Below are positions 1-7,200 of a stretch of DNA of 40,270 nt, in pieces. The notes below the pieces were generated by a model. It was not told the origin of the DNA, searched no databases, and worked only from the letters and a program-made list of their open reading frames with translations. This DNA comes from Candidatus Marispirochaeta associata. GTDB lineage: Bacteria; Spirochaetota; Spirochaetia; JC444; Marispirochaetaceae. The stretch covers positions 1 through 40,270 of the forward strand of contig JWTM01000325.1 of assembly GCA_001749745.1 (NCBI GenBank). Direction: 5' to 3'. The first letter of the stretch is position 1; each line of letters starts with the position of its first letter. The translations under genes were made by a program, and so were the position numbers.

Positions 1-1
1 C

Positions 2-721
2 CAATACTTTCCCAACAATATCCAGCTCCTGGCCGGAAAGAAATCTCAGTACTGGATCTACTCCGACTATGCCCACCTGAGACGCAAAGGCAGGATGACC
101 GACTACCAAAAGGAACGAAACAGCGCCCTCCAAAAGCAGTTTACTTACGGCAGAGTAACGATTTACGGATCGTTCGAGGAGCTGGTTCGCCAAGCGTTTT
201 TCTTGAAGGAGAAGACCCCGACCGTTGCAACTGTTCTCCACACCGATGAGCATCGACAGTATCGTCGGGTGATGGCAAACCTAACCGACGCGGAGCGATC
301 GGTACTACTTCATCATACCGTGAGCTCGAAGAGGGCACGGACGCTTACAAACCCGCTCTTTAGCGTGAACTACTTAGACCGGGAGATTCGCAAAGACTTG
401 GCGGAACACACCCGGGAGACGGTACAGTTCGCTCGGAATGTCGCCAATCAGATGGAGAGACTGGCGGTCTACCGGCTCCATCACAACTGCTTCAAGCCAT
501 TTCGGATCAATGGGAGAGAGGAGCAGGGTATCACGCATGCGGAGAAAGCGGGGATATCCCCCAGCCTTATTCAGAAGGAGCTGAAGACCTTCTTCACTCA
601 ACGGCGCTTTTTAAGCCGGATCCGGGGAAAGCTGATCCAGGAACAGTGCGTATGGCTGAGAAGTATTGCAACTCCCTTGAAGGAAGGCCCGGAATATCTC
701 CCGGCCTATTGCACGGCTTAG
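2..721 (+). CDS. IS1-like DDE transposase, 5' end outside the window
   Basis: The reading frame is open from base 2, before the first ATG at 95, and continues to TAG at 719-721, so this is the C-terminal ~239 residues of a longer protein. The upstream codons read FPNNIQLLAGKKSQYWIYSD, which flows directly into the ATG part. The C-terminal block (NPLFSVNYLDREIRKDLAEH, then RETVQFARN and MERLAVYRLHHNCFKPFRI) resembles the end of IS1/InsB-like DDE transposases, where a basic RxxLAxxxRxTxxFxRN segment follows the last catalytic acidic residue. No frameshift is visible in the part shown. The catalytic DDE triad cannot be fully checked because the N-terminus is missing. Family assignment is by pattern recognition. 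The protein would cut and join IS ends. It is unrelated to the genes to its right. Confidence 0.65.
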   Translation, partial: QYFPNNIQLLAGKKSQYWIYSDYAHLRRKGRMTDYQKERNSALQKQFTYGRVTIYGSFEELVRQAFFLKEKTPTVATVLHTDEHRQYRRVMANLTDAERSVLLHHTVSSKRARTLTNPLFSVNYLDREIRKDLAEHTRETVQFARNVANQMERLAVYRLHHNCFKPFRINGREEQGITHAEKAGISPSLIQKELKTFFTQRRFLSRIRGKLIQEQCVWLRSIATPLKEGPEYLPAYCTA

Positions 722-738
722 GATGGATATACACAAGG

Positions 739-768
739 GTGCTGACACTATAAAAAGCAAAATAGTCC
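739..768. repeat. Possible right terminal inverted repeat of the IS element
   Basis: The ~60 bases after the transposase stop are AT-rich and start with GGGTGCTGACACTATAAAAA, a position and composition expected for an IS terminus. The partner end lies outside the window, so the repeat cannot be confirmed. No target-site duplication can be tested. Confidence 0.2.
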
Positions 769-783
769 CTAAAAACCCGGAAT

Positions 784-813
784 AAAAAAAGCCGCCCCCC
801 AACGGGGAGCGGC
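784..813 (-). terminator. Rho-independent terminator of the ugpC-type ATPase gene
   Basis: On the minus strand, 24 bases after the TAA of the ATPase gene, a GC-rich stem (GCCGCTCCCC / GGGGGGCGGC, short loop) at 791-813 is followed by a run of seven T at 784-790. This is a textbook intrinsic terminator and it also separates the IS remnant from the transporter gene. Confidence 0.9.
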
Positions 814-836
814 AGGTAGTTGCGTAAAACGGATGA

Positions 837-1931
837 TTACTTCGCGGGGATGGTCTTCTCGCTTTCCACCTCGAAGAAGACGATCTTGTCCATATCGGCC
901 TTGAAGTAGAGGGTGTCGCCGACGGAGGGAAGCACATTGGGTGCAACCTTAGCGATCATCGAGTGCTTGTCGGTGCTGACATAGAGGTGAGTCTCTGCGC
1001 CCAGAGGCTCGATAACCTCGACACTGGTCTTGATGCTGCCTTCGCCCGCGGGGGTGTCGTGCAGATCCTCGGGACGTACGCCGAAGATGACCTCTTTCCC
1101 GACATAAGCCTTCAGGGGCTCTGCGTAGCGACCGGTGATCTCCATCTTGAATCCGCCCTCGTCGGCGAAGATCTTTCCGCCCTCTTCAGTGATCGCAACG
1201 GTGGCGAAGTTCATGGGAGGAGACCCGATGAAGCCGGCAACGAAGCGGTTGTTGGGCTCGTTGTAGAGATTGAGGGGGCTACCGATCTGCTGGATGACGC
1301 CGCCCTTCATGACGACGATCTTGTCGGCCATGGTCATAGCTTCGACCTGGTCGTGGGTTACATAGACCATCGTGGCCTGCAGTCGGGTGTGGAGACCGGA
1401 AATCTCGGCGCGCATCTGCACACGGAGCTTGGCGTCTAGGTTCGACAGGGGCTCGTCGAAGAGGAATACCTTCGGTTTCCGGACGATTGCCCGGCCGACG
1501 GCTACACGCTGGCGCTGACCGCCGGAGAGAGCCTTGGGTTTCCGTTCTAGGAGCTCCTCGATGTCGAGGATCTGAGCCGCCTCTTTTACCCGGCCTTCAA
1601 TCTCAGGCTTAGGGAATTTCCGGATCTTGAGCCCGAACGCCATGTTGTCGTAGACCGACATATGGGGATAGAGGGCGTAGTTTTGGAAAACCATGGCGAT
1701 GTCCCGGTCTTTGGGGGGAACGTCGTTGACGACCTTGCCGTCGATAGTCAGTTCGCCCTCGGAGATGTCCTCGAGACCGGCGATCATACGTAGGGTAGTG
1801 GTTTTTCCACATCCGGAAGGGCCGACCAGAACAACAAATTCCTGGTCGTTAACAGTGATGTTCGCGTTGTCCACAGCGCGAACGTTGCCATCGTAAATTT
1901 TTACGATGTTCTTGAGTTCAACATGAGCCAT
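837..1931 (-). CDS. ugpC: UgpC/MalK/MsmX-type sugar ABC transporter ATP-binding protein
   Basis: A cytoplasmic ATPase that energises CUT1-family carbohydrate importers. The 364-residue protein has Walker A GPSGCGKTT (near residues 36-44), the Q-loop in VFQNYALYPHMSVYDNMAFG, signature LSGGQRQRVAVGRA, Walker B VFLFDEPLSNLDAKLR and the switch His in YVTHDQ. The C-terminal ~120 residues form the MalK-type OB-fold regulatory domain, including FGVRPEDL. The start is the ATG at 1931, preceded by GGAGG five bases upstream; an in-frame TTG at 1943 lies inside that ribosome-binding site and is rejected. It has its own promoter and terminator and no permease genes beside it, so it probably serves several importers, as MsmX does in Bacillus. 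The binding protein upstream on the same strand may be one client. The ugp versus mal/msm assignment cannot be made from the sequence. Confidence 0.93.
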   Translation of the reverse strand: MAHVELKNIVKIYDGNVRAVDNANITVNDQEFVVLVGPSGCGKTTTLRMIAGLEDISEGELTIDGKVVNDVPPKDRDIAMVFQNYALYPHMSVYDNMAFGLKIRKFPKPEIEGRVKEAAQILDIEELLERKPKALSGGQRQRVAVGRAIVRKPKVFLFDEPLSNLDAKLRVQMRAEISGLHTRLQATMVYVTHDQVEAMTMADKIVVMKGGVIQQIGSPLNLYNEPNNRFVAGFIGSPPMNFATVAITEEGGKIFADEGGFKMEITGRYAEPLKAYVGKEVIFGVRPEDLHDTPAGEGSIKTSVEVIEPLGAETHLYVSTDKHSMIAKVAPNVLPSVGDTLYFKADMDKIVFFEVESEKTIPAK

Positions 1932-1961
1932 TGAAACCTCCAAAATTATCTTATGGATTTT

Positions 1962-1990
1962 ATGGTACCGTGGTTTTGACTAGCTGTCAA
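1962..1990 (-). promoter_or_regulatory. Sigma70 promoter of the ugpC-type gene
   Basis: Minus strand: perfect -35 TTGACA (1985-1990), 17-base spacer, -10 TACCAT (1962-1967). Expected transcription start near 1955, giving a ~24-base leader that contains the GGAGG ribosome-binding site. Confidence 0.75.
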
Positions 1991-2041
1991 CGAAAAAGAG
2001 CGGGGTCTGTGGGGGTTCTGAGAGCGGGTTTCGGTCGTCGT

Positions 2042-3277
2042 CTACCGCTGCGGCTGTTGATTCAACCAGCGCTCGATGCTGCGGTCCAGCTCCTGATCCG
2101 AGGCTTCGGGGCTCAGTTTACCCTTAATCCAGGGCAGAATCGTCTCGCTTTTGAGGCTGTTCCAGTTATCCGGCAGGGCGCCCGGGTACTCGAGAAAGCC
2201 CGCCGGCGGGATGTGCCCGACCAGTTCCGGGAAAAACCGGGGCAAATCGATCTCGTTTACCATACTAAGGCTCGAAAAACCGCCGGCCAGACCGAAAAGA
2301 CGCATCCGCTTGTACTGACTGCGTTCCAAGAGCACCGCCTGGGTCTCGGGATTGAAGAACCAGCTCAAGAAGGCCTTGGCCGACTTCGTGCGGGCGGCTC
2401 CCTTGGGAATGCCGGCGAAGATGATATCCTCACCCACCGGAATCTCCTCCTGATGGGATATCCAGCGGAAATCGAGTTGCTCCCGATGGACCGACGGGAT
2501 GCGGAAGTAGTCGTCGATTTGTGAGTAGGCGAAGAGGATGCGCCCCGAATCGACCAGCTTATAGGGCGGTTCGTAGAGATACTTCTCGATAAACTCCGTT
2601 TCGTTCTCCCATCCGCCGTTGACCTCTTCGACCCAACCGCGGATATAATCGATCCCCTCGTTCAGACCCTCGCGGTTCCAGCTCAAGGTCCCGGCCTGGG
2701 TTTCGCCGAATCCGGTGCCGAAGAGGCGCAGGATGCTGTAGGCCCCCTCGGTGTCCCAGCGAGGCGAGAAGGCCATCCGGCTCTGATCGTTGGCGGCGTT
2801 GAACTCATTTGAGAGGGTACGGATCTCTTCCAGGGAGAGGGCAAAACTCTCAATGCCCTCGAATTCCCGGGGAAAAATCAGAATCGGCAGGGTGAAGGAG
2901 ACGGGCAGGAGGGTCTGCTTCTCCTCGAAAAGCCCTAATCGGAGAATCCCCGAGTAGAAACTTTGGGGGTCGGGATCCTGGTTTTCCATAGATTTTTCGA
3001 GGGATTGAAAGAGGCTTATGGTCGCCCGGTCGTTCAGATAGGGGCCGATTACCAGATCGGGAGGCGTCTCGGTATTACGTACGGCGCGGGCCGGATTTTC
3101 CCGATAGACGACCGATATCCGGTACTCGCTCTGGACGGTATTGAAGAGCTCCGCATAGGCGGTGAACTCCTCCTCGCTGGTCCATAGCACCGCCGGCTCT
3201 CGAACAACTCTTTCGCAGCCGGAGCTAAGTAGGGTGAGTGATACTAGGCCGGCGAGGAGTAGGAATCGATACTTCAC
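2042..3277 (-). CDS. ABC-type sugar (extracellular family 1-like) binding lipoprotein
   Basis: A solute-binding lipoprotein of about 411 residues. Starting at GTG 3277, the N-terminus is MKYRFLLLAGLVSLTLLSSG followed by Cys21, a basic-hydrophobic signal peptide ending in an SPase II lipobox (LSSGC). The rest has the two-lobe features of family 1 binding proteins: an early WTSEEEFTAYAELFN segment, a PDLVIGPYL motif, and a C-terminal GIPKGAARTKSAKAFLSWFF segment typical of sugar-binding proteins. Longer starts are possible on paper (TTG at 3313), but that TTG is the first base triplet of a TTGACA -35 box, and only the GTG start puts the signal peptide at the N-terminus. No permease genes are near; the ATPase downstream on the same strand could energise its partner permeases encoded elsewhere. 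The ligand is unknown. Confidence 0.8.
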   Translation of the reverse strand: MKYRFLLLAGLVSLTLLSSGCERVVREPAVLWTSEEEFTAYAELFNTVQSEYRISVVYRENPARAVRNTETPPDLVIGPYLNDRATISLFQSLEKSMENQDPDPQSFYSGILRLGLFEEKQTLLPVSFTLPILIFPREFEGIESFALSLEEIRTLSNEFNAANDQSRMAFSPRWDTEGAYSILRLFGTGFGETQAGTLSWNREGLNEGIDYIRGWVEEVNGGWENETEFIEKYLYEPPYKLVDSGRILFAYSQIDDYFRIPSVHREQLDFRWISHQEEIPVGEDIIFAGIPKGAARTKSAKAFLSWFFNPETQAVLLERSQYKRMRLFGLAGGFSSLSMVNEIDLPRFFPELVGHIPPAGFLEYPGALPDNWNSLKSETILPWIKGKLSPEASDQELDRSIERWLNQQPQR

Positions 3278-3283
3278 ACTGGG

Positions 3284-3313
3284 ACAGTACGGACAATGGA
3301 ATGCCCTTGTCAA
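3284..3313 (-). promoter_or_regulatory. Sigma70 promoter of the binding lipoprotein gene, leaderless layout
   Basis: Minus strand: -35 TTGACA (3308-3313), 18-base spacer, -10 TACTGT (3284-3289), then six bases to the GTG at 3277. The predicted transcription start falls on the start codon, and no Shine-Dalgarno sequence precedes it. Confidence 0.6.
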
Positions 3314-3357
3314 CGGGCTGGATTAAGATCTCCGCCGGGGTGTAGGCTGGGGGGTGC

Positions 3358-4284
3358 ATGCAGAGACTACCCTATTATACCTATTCAAGCTATTTGAAAA
3401 GCCGCTACGGCAAACCCGCCTACCGGGTAGGGGTCGATGCGGGATTCTCCTGTCCTAACCGGGAAGGGGACCGGATCGGAGAAGGGTGCAGCTACTGCGA
3501 GAGCTCCGGCTCCCGGGCGATCTACCTCGATTCGGCCTCTCCCGGCCATATCGCTAGCCAGATTGAACGGGGCGTGGCCTTTCTGAAGCGCCGTTACGGG
3601 GCGGAGGTGCTGCTCCTCTACCTGCAGGCTTTTACCAATACCTACGGAACCAGAGATGAGCTGCGCCGGGTCTATGATTCCTGCCTCTCCTATGCCCCCT
3701 TTCGGGAGCTGATCGTATCAACTCGGCCGGATGAGATCGATGAACCCCGGGCCGATCTGCTGGCGGAGTATATAGCTGAGGATTTCGATGTCTGGGTCGA
3801 GCTGGGGCTGCAGAGCGTGCATGATAAAACCCTGCGCCGGATCAGACGGGGGCATGAGAGCGCCGCCTTCTTCACTGCCTATCGAACCCTGACGGCTAAG
3901 GGAATCAAGGTGGCGGTGCATCTGATCCATGGACTCCCCGGAGAGGGGCTCGAGGAGAGCTTAGAGAGCGTGCGGCAGGTGGCCGCACTACGTCCGGCGG
4001 GGATCAAGCTCCACAACCTGCACATCCCCTACAACTCGCCCCTCTACGAGGAGTACCGGAAGGGAGAGGTCAGTGTGCCGAGCCTCGCCGAGCATGCTCG
4101 CTTCGTGGCCGCGGCGCTGCCGCTCTTGCCGCCGGAAACGGTGATTATGCGGCTTACCTGCGATACCCCGACCGAGCGCCGCGCCGCACCCCAGGAGGTG
4201 GTCGAGAAAGGGCGCTTTGCCCGGGAGGTGGCTCGTATAATGGGGGAAGCGGGTCAGATCCAGGGCTCCCGCTTCCCGGTTTAG
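3358..4284 (+). CDS. YhcC-type (TIGR01212) radical SAM protein
   Basis: A 308-residue radical SAM protein of the YhcC/TIGR01212 family, cytoplasmic, with [4Fe-4S] and S-adenosylmethionine dependence expected from the family. The N-terminus (YYTYSSYLKSRYGKPAYRVG) is characteristic, followed by the cysteine cluster C-x11-C-x2-C (CPNREGDRIGEGCSYC, residues ~32-47). Later hallmarks are LLLYLQAFTNTYG, WVELGLQSVHDKTLRRI, and HLIHGLPGEGLEES. Length matches the family. The ATG at 3358 follows a G-rich stretch. It is transcribed divergently from the binding-lipoprotein gene and convergently with the aminotransferase, seven bases away. The substrate of this family is not established, so no reaction is given. 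Confidence 0.9.
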   Translation: MQRLPYYTYSSYLKSRYGKPAYRVGVDAGFSCPNREGDRIGEGCSYCESSGSRAIYLDSASPGHIASQIERGVAFLKRRYGAEVLLLYLQAFTNTYGTRDELRRVYDSCLSYAPFRELIVSTRPDEIDEPRADLLAEYIAEDFDVWVELGLQSVHDKTLRRIRRGHESAAFFTAYRTLTAKGIKVAVHLIHGLPGEGLEESLESVRQVAALRPAGIKLHNLHIPYNSPLYEEYRKGEVSVPSLAEHARFVAAALPLLPPETVIMRLTCDTPTERRAAPQEVVEKGRFAREVARIMGEAGQIQGSRFPV

Positions 4285-4299
4285 GTGGGGTTTAACCGG
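4276..4299. terminator. Weak hairpin between convergent genes
   Basis: CCGGTT (4276-4281) and AACCGG (4294-4299) form a 6-bp stem with a 12-base loop spanning the two convergent stop codons. There is no clear T-run in either direction, so this is at best a weak bidirectional terminator. Confidence 0.3.
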
Positions 4300-5590
4300 C
4301 TAAAGCGTCGGCTGCGGCAAAGATAGCGTCGTAGAGATCCTGCAGATTCTCCTTCTCGATGGCCGAAAAGGCGACCCGCAGATACTTACTGCCGATGGAG
4401 ATGGTTCCGATACCCTGCTTATGCAGCAGTTCGATCCGCAGTTTCTCGGCGTCCACGGTTCCGCAATCAAAACTCATAAAGTAGCCGGAATTAAAGCTGA
4501 TGGGCGTCATTTGCCTCCCGGTAGTCCGGGTGGCGAGGATCTCCTTCACCTTCACATAGCGTTCCTTGAGGACCTTTAGCCAGCGCTGCTTCTCCTCTTC
4601 ATGAGCCGCCGACTGCAGACTCTTCAGGATAATGCTCTGGGCCGGTTTGGAGCAGTTGGATACCGAGCCCCGGATTGCGCCGCCGAGCTTCTTGTTGAGC
4701 GCCTCGTACTGGGCGGTGTTCATCCCGGGGGAGGCGAAGGTGACGAAGCCGAGTCGGAAACCCCAGACGTAATCCTCCTTCGTCGCCCCGTCGACCTTAA
4801 CGGCCAGAATATTCTCATGGGCTTTGGCGACCAGGGAAAAGAAGGACTCGCTAAAGGTCTCCTCTTCGTAGAAGAGGCCGAAATAGGCGTCGTCGCTGAT
4901 GGCGAGGATCTTATAGCCCTCCTCGGCCAGCTCCTTTACGGCGGAAGCCAGGGTATGGGCTTCGTTGGTGTCGGGAGAGTAGCCGGTGGGATTGTTGGGG
5001 AAGTTGACTATCATCACGATCTTGCCGTTCCGGGCCGAGGCGCGCATGGTCTCCACGAAGCCTTTGATGTTGAGCTTCCCGTCGCCGTTGAAGAAGGGGA
5101 AGGTGTGAAGCTTCCCGCCCCGGCGAACCTCGAAGATCAGGCGGTAGTTGCCCCAGAACATATCGGGCACGACTATCGGATCATCGGGATCGACGAAGAG
5201 ATCGGCCAGCTGGGTTATTCCGCCGGTGAGGCCCGGTACGACGACCGGTGAGGAGAGTTCGACCCCCTCTAAGGAAGGATTCTTAGTATAAATCTGCTTC
5301 TTCCACTCCTCTCTCAATGCCGGCAGACCCGGGGAAGGGGCGTAGCTGACCGCTTCGGCCGAGGAGAGTTGGGGCAGCTGCTCCTTGACGGTAGAGAGTT
5401 CTATCGGTTGTCCCTCGGAGAAGGCCATGCCGATGGTCGCATTGAAGCGGTGAGCGTGGCGGCTCGCTTCCACCGACTGGAGGGCGATACCCTTCGGGAA
5501 GTAGAAACGTTTCCCGAAATCAGACAACAGTTCCAGACAGACCGTCCCGTCGAGGACGGTGTTCAATTCCTGAGCTAGTTGGTTCATCAT
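4292..5590 (-). CDS. PLP-dependent class I/II aminotransferase
   Basis: A 432-residue fold-type I aminotransferase, cytoplasmic. Recognisable elements are YAPSPGLPALREEW (N-terminal helix preceding the small domain), NFPNNPTGY (residues ~196-204, with the PLP-contacting Asn), ISDDAYFGLF (Asp ~233 binding the pyridine nitrogen and the neighbouring Tyr), and VDGATKEDYVWGFRLGF with the presumed Schiff-base Lys271. Arg in the last third (YLRVAFS) would bind the substrate carboxylate. The amino-acid specificity cannot be read from the sequence. The first two codons are both ATG (5590 and 5587) and no Shine-Dalgarno sequence is present; a promoter ends five bases before the first ATG, so the message looks leaderless. 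It is convergent with the radical SAM gene. Confidence 0.88.
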   Translation of the reverse strand: MMNQLAQELNTVLDGTVCLELLSDFGKRFYFPKGIALQSVEASRHAHRFNATIGMAFSEGQPIELSTVKEQLPQLSSAEAVSYAPSPGLPALREEWKKQIYTKNPSLEGVELSSPVVVPGLTGGITQLADLFVDPDDPIVVPDMFWGNYRLIFEVRRGGKLHTFPFFNGDGKLNIKGFVETMRASARNGKIVMIVNFPNNPTGYSPDTNEAHTLASAVKELAEEGYKILAISDDAYFGLFYEEETFSESFFSLVAKAHENILAVKVDGATKEDYVWGFRLGFVTFASPGMNTAQYEALNKKLGGAIRGSVSNCSKPAQSIILKSLQSAAHEEEKQRWLKVLKERYVKVKEILATRTTGRQMTPISFNSGYFMSFDCGTVDAEKLRIELLHKQGIGTISIGSKYLRVAFSAIEKENLQDLYDAIFAAADALAG

Positions 5591-5595
5591 CGATG

Positions 5596-5625
5596 AGAAT
5601 AGTAGGATTCGTCGGGAAATGTCAA
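5596..5625 (-). promoter_or_regulatory. Sigma70 promoter of the aminotransferase gene, leaderless layout
   Basis: Minus strand: -35 TTGACA (5620-5625), 18-base spacer, -10 TATTCT (5596-5601), then CATCG and the ATGATG start codons. Predicted transcription starts at or within the start codons. Confidence 0.6.
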
Positions 5626-5657
5626 TAAATATACGGAAATCTTGTATATTTATCCAT

Positions 5658-6059
5658 CTACTTGAAAAGACCCAAACGCTTGAATTCGGCGGTAAAGCGC
5701 TCCTTCCCGATCGGCTTAACCAGGTAGCCGGAACATTCCTCGGAGAAGGCCCGCATGTAGCTGTCGGTATCCGAGAGGGCGGTGGTCATGATGATGCGCA
5801 TCCGGTCGGCCGGATCAATGTCGCGGCTCTTCTCGAGGGCCCGAAGCTCCCCGAGTATCTCCAAGCCGTTCATGGTGGGCATCATGATGTCCAACAGGAC
5901 CGCGTCGAAGGGGGTTGCCGATTCGAAGGCCTTGCGGACCAGCTCGAGGGCCGTCTCGCCGCTATCCGCCTCCGCTACCTCCACCGCATCCCGCAGGTAC
6001 TGTTTGAGCACCGCCGCGCTGGTGGCGTCATCCTCTACAATAAGAACCTTAAGCTTCAT
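5658..6059 (-). CDS. Stand-alone response regulator receiver (CheY-like) protein
   Basis: A 133-residue single REC domain with no output domain. The acidic pair Glu9-Asp10-Asp11 (IVEDD), phospho-acceptor Asp57 (AVLLDIMMPTMNG), conserved Thr91/Thr92 and Lys114 (YLVKPIGK) are all present, so it should accept a phosphoryl group and act by protein-protein contact. It follows queG by 16 bases on the same strand, with a GGGGGG stretch before the ATG at 6059, so the two are probably co-transcribed. No kinase is adjacent. A CheY-type or relay role is possible; nothing ties it to chemotaxis here. Confidence 0.9.
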   Translation of the reverse strand: MKLKVLIVEDDATSAAVLKQYLRDAVEVAEADSGETALELVRKAFESATPFDAVLLDIMMPTMNGLEILGELRALEKSRDIDPADRMRIIMTTALSDTDSYMRAFSEECSGYLVKPIGKERFTAEFKRLGLFK

Positions 6060-6075
6060 ACTCGATCCCCCCCGC

Positions 6076-7092
6076 CTATTCTACACCCCCGGGACCGCCG
6101 GGTAAACCGGTCTTTCTCGCTAGGAGCTCTAAGGAGAGCGCTACCTCCCGACGCACCCCCTCGTCCGGATGATCCCGGAAGGTTCGAATCAGGGGCGCGA
6201 GGGTCGGGTCGCCGGATTCTCCGGCGGCGATGATCAGGTTCCGGAGGATCGCCTCCCTGGGAACCCAGCTCGCCTCCAGGGCGGTATCCGGGAGGAGTTC
6301 CTTCAGGGGTCGACCCTCGGCGAATCCTATTAAGAGCGGCGCCAGGGGGCGGTGCTCCTCTTCGGGAGGGAGAGATTCGGCCCGGATCCTGCGCTGTTTG
6401 TTGACCGGACAGACTTCCTGACAGCTCTGACAGCCGTAGATGCGTCGCCCCCAGACGCGACGCGCCGCCTCCGGGAGCAGTCCGGGGCGGGTAGAGAGCT
6501 GCTGCAGGCAGCGATCGGGATCGATCCCGCCTTCCGGGGAGAGCGCGGCGATGGCCGCCGCCGGACAGGCTGCAACACAAGCCCTGCAGACGCCGCATCC
6601 TGCGTAGAGATCCGCCGGCGGATCGAGGGAGGTAATCCGTTCCAGCTCGGTCCAGCTCACGGGGAGCGGAGAGACCGCGCTCAGATCGATCGCGAGTCCG
6701 GCGATCAGGAAGGATGAACCGTATTCACGGTTCATCAGGAGACCGTTTCGGCCCACCCAGCCTAAACCTAAGGCTGCCGCCAGGGAGCGTTCCGGCAGGG
6801 ATGAGTTGCTGAAGAGCCGCACGGCCGATTTGGGGATTCCCAGCTCCTCCCGAATTCGACGGCTCAGGGGACGGAGGGCCGTAACGATGCGTCGGTAGCG
6901 GTGCCGTGAGGCGAAGGGGGCGATGCTGCCTACGGCTCCGGAAGGCGCCGGACGGGCGTCGGGCAATGGGAGAACCCCCAGGCAGACGAGAAATTCCTCA
7001 CCCTCCCCAAAGAGTTCCTGAGTAAAGAGAGCCGCGGTAATCCCGCGAATCCCGGCTTCCTCCATGCTGCGGATGATCAGATTCAGCTCCAT
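6076..7092 (-). CDS. queG: Epoxyqueuosine reductase (QueG)
   Basis: Catalyses the last step of queuosine synthesis, reduction of epoxyqueuosine to queuosine in tRNA, using a cobalamin cofactor and two [4Fe-4S] clusters. The protein (338 residues) has the first cluster motif CGVCRACVAACPAAAI (residues ~164-179) and the second in YGCQSCQEVCPVNK, with a preceding EYGSSFLIAGLAIDL segment like the QueG 'EYGSWFFLG' region. The C-terminal ~60 residues form HEAT-like helices (DPTLAPLIRTFRDHPDEGVRREVA), as in known QueG structures. The ATG at 7092 is preceded by GGAAGGGAATC. It is somewhat shorter than the E. coli enzyme but complete. The receiver gene follows. It is divergent from the DUF5312-type gene, sharing a 108-bp promoter region. 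Confidence 0.88.
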   Translation of the reverse strand: MELNLIIRSMEEAGIRGITAALFTQELFGEGEEFLVCLGVLPLPDARPAPSGAVGSIAPFASRHRYRRIVTALRPLSRRIREELGIPKSAVRLFSNSSLPERSLAAALGLGWVGRNGLLMNREYGSSFLIAGLAIDLSAVSPLPVSWTELERITSLDPPADLYAGCGVCRACVAACPAAAIAALSPEGGIDPDRCLQQLSTRPGLLPEAARRVWGRRIYGCQSCQEVCPVNKQRRIRAESLPPEEEHRPLAPLLIGFAEGRPLKELLPDTALEASWVPREAILRNLIIAAGESGDPTLAPLIRTFRDHPDEGVRREVALSLELLARKTGLPGGPGGVE

Positions 7093-7103
7093 GATTCCCT
7101 TCC

Positions 7104-7133
7104 AGTGTAGCGTAAATAATTGTCGCTTGGCAA
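7104..7133 (-). promoter_or_regulatory. Sigma70 promoter of queG
   Basis: Minus strand: -35 TTGCCA (7128-7133), 18-base spacer, -10 TACACT (7104-7109). Only 11 bases separate the -10 from the ATG, so the predicted leader is about 4-5 bases and most of the GGAAGGG sequence would lie upstream of the transcript start. Confidence 0.5.
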
Positions 7134-7164
7134 TTTACCGCCGGCGTTCCCCAATTTGAATTGA

Positions 7165-7193
7165 TTGACAGCACAAGGCTTTTCTCATACCAT
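7165..7193 (+). promoter_or_regulatory. Sigma70 promoter of the DUF5312-type gene, leaderless layout
   Basis: Plus strand: perfect -35 TTGACA (7165-7170), 17-base spacer, -10 TACCAT (7188-7193), then ACAATCT and the ATG at 7201. The transcript should start at or one base before the A of the ATG. There is no Shine-Dalgarno sequence. An upstream in-frame TTG at 7165 is the -35 box itself. Confidence 0.65.
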
Positions 7194-7200
7194 ACAATCT

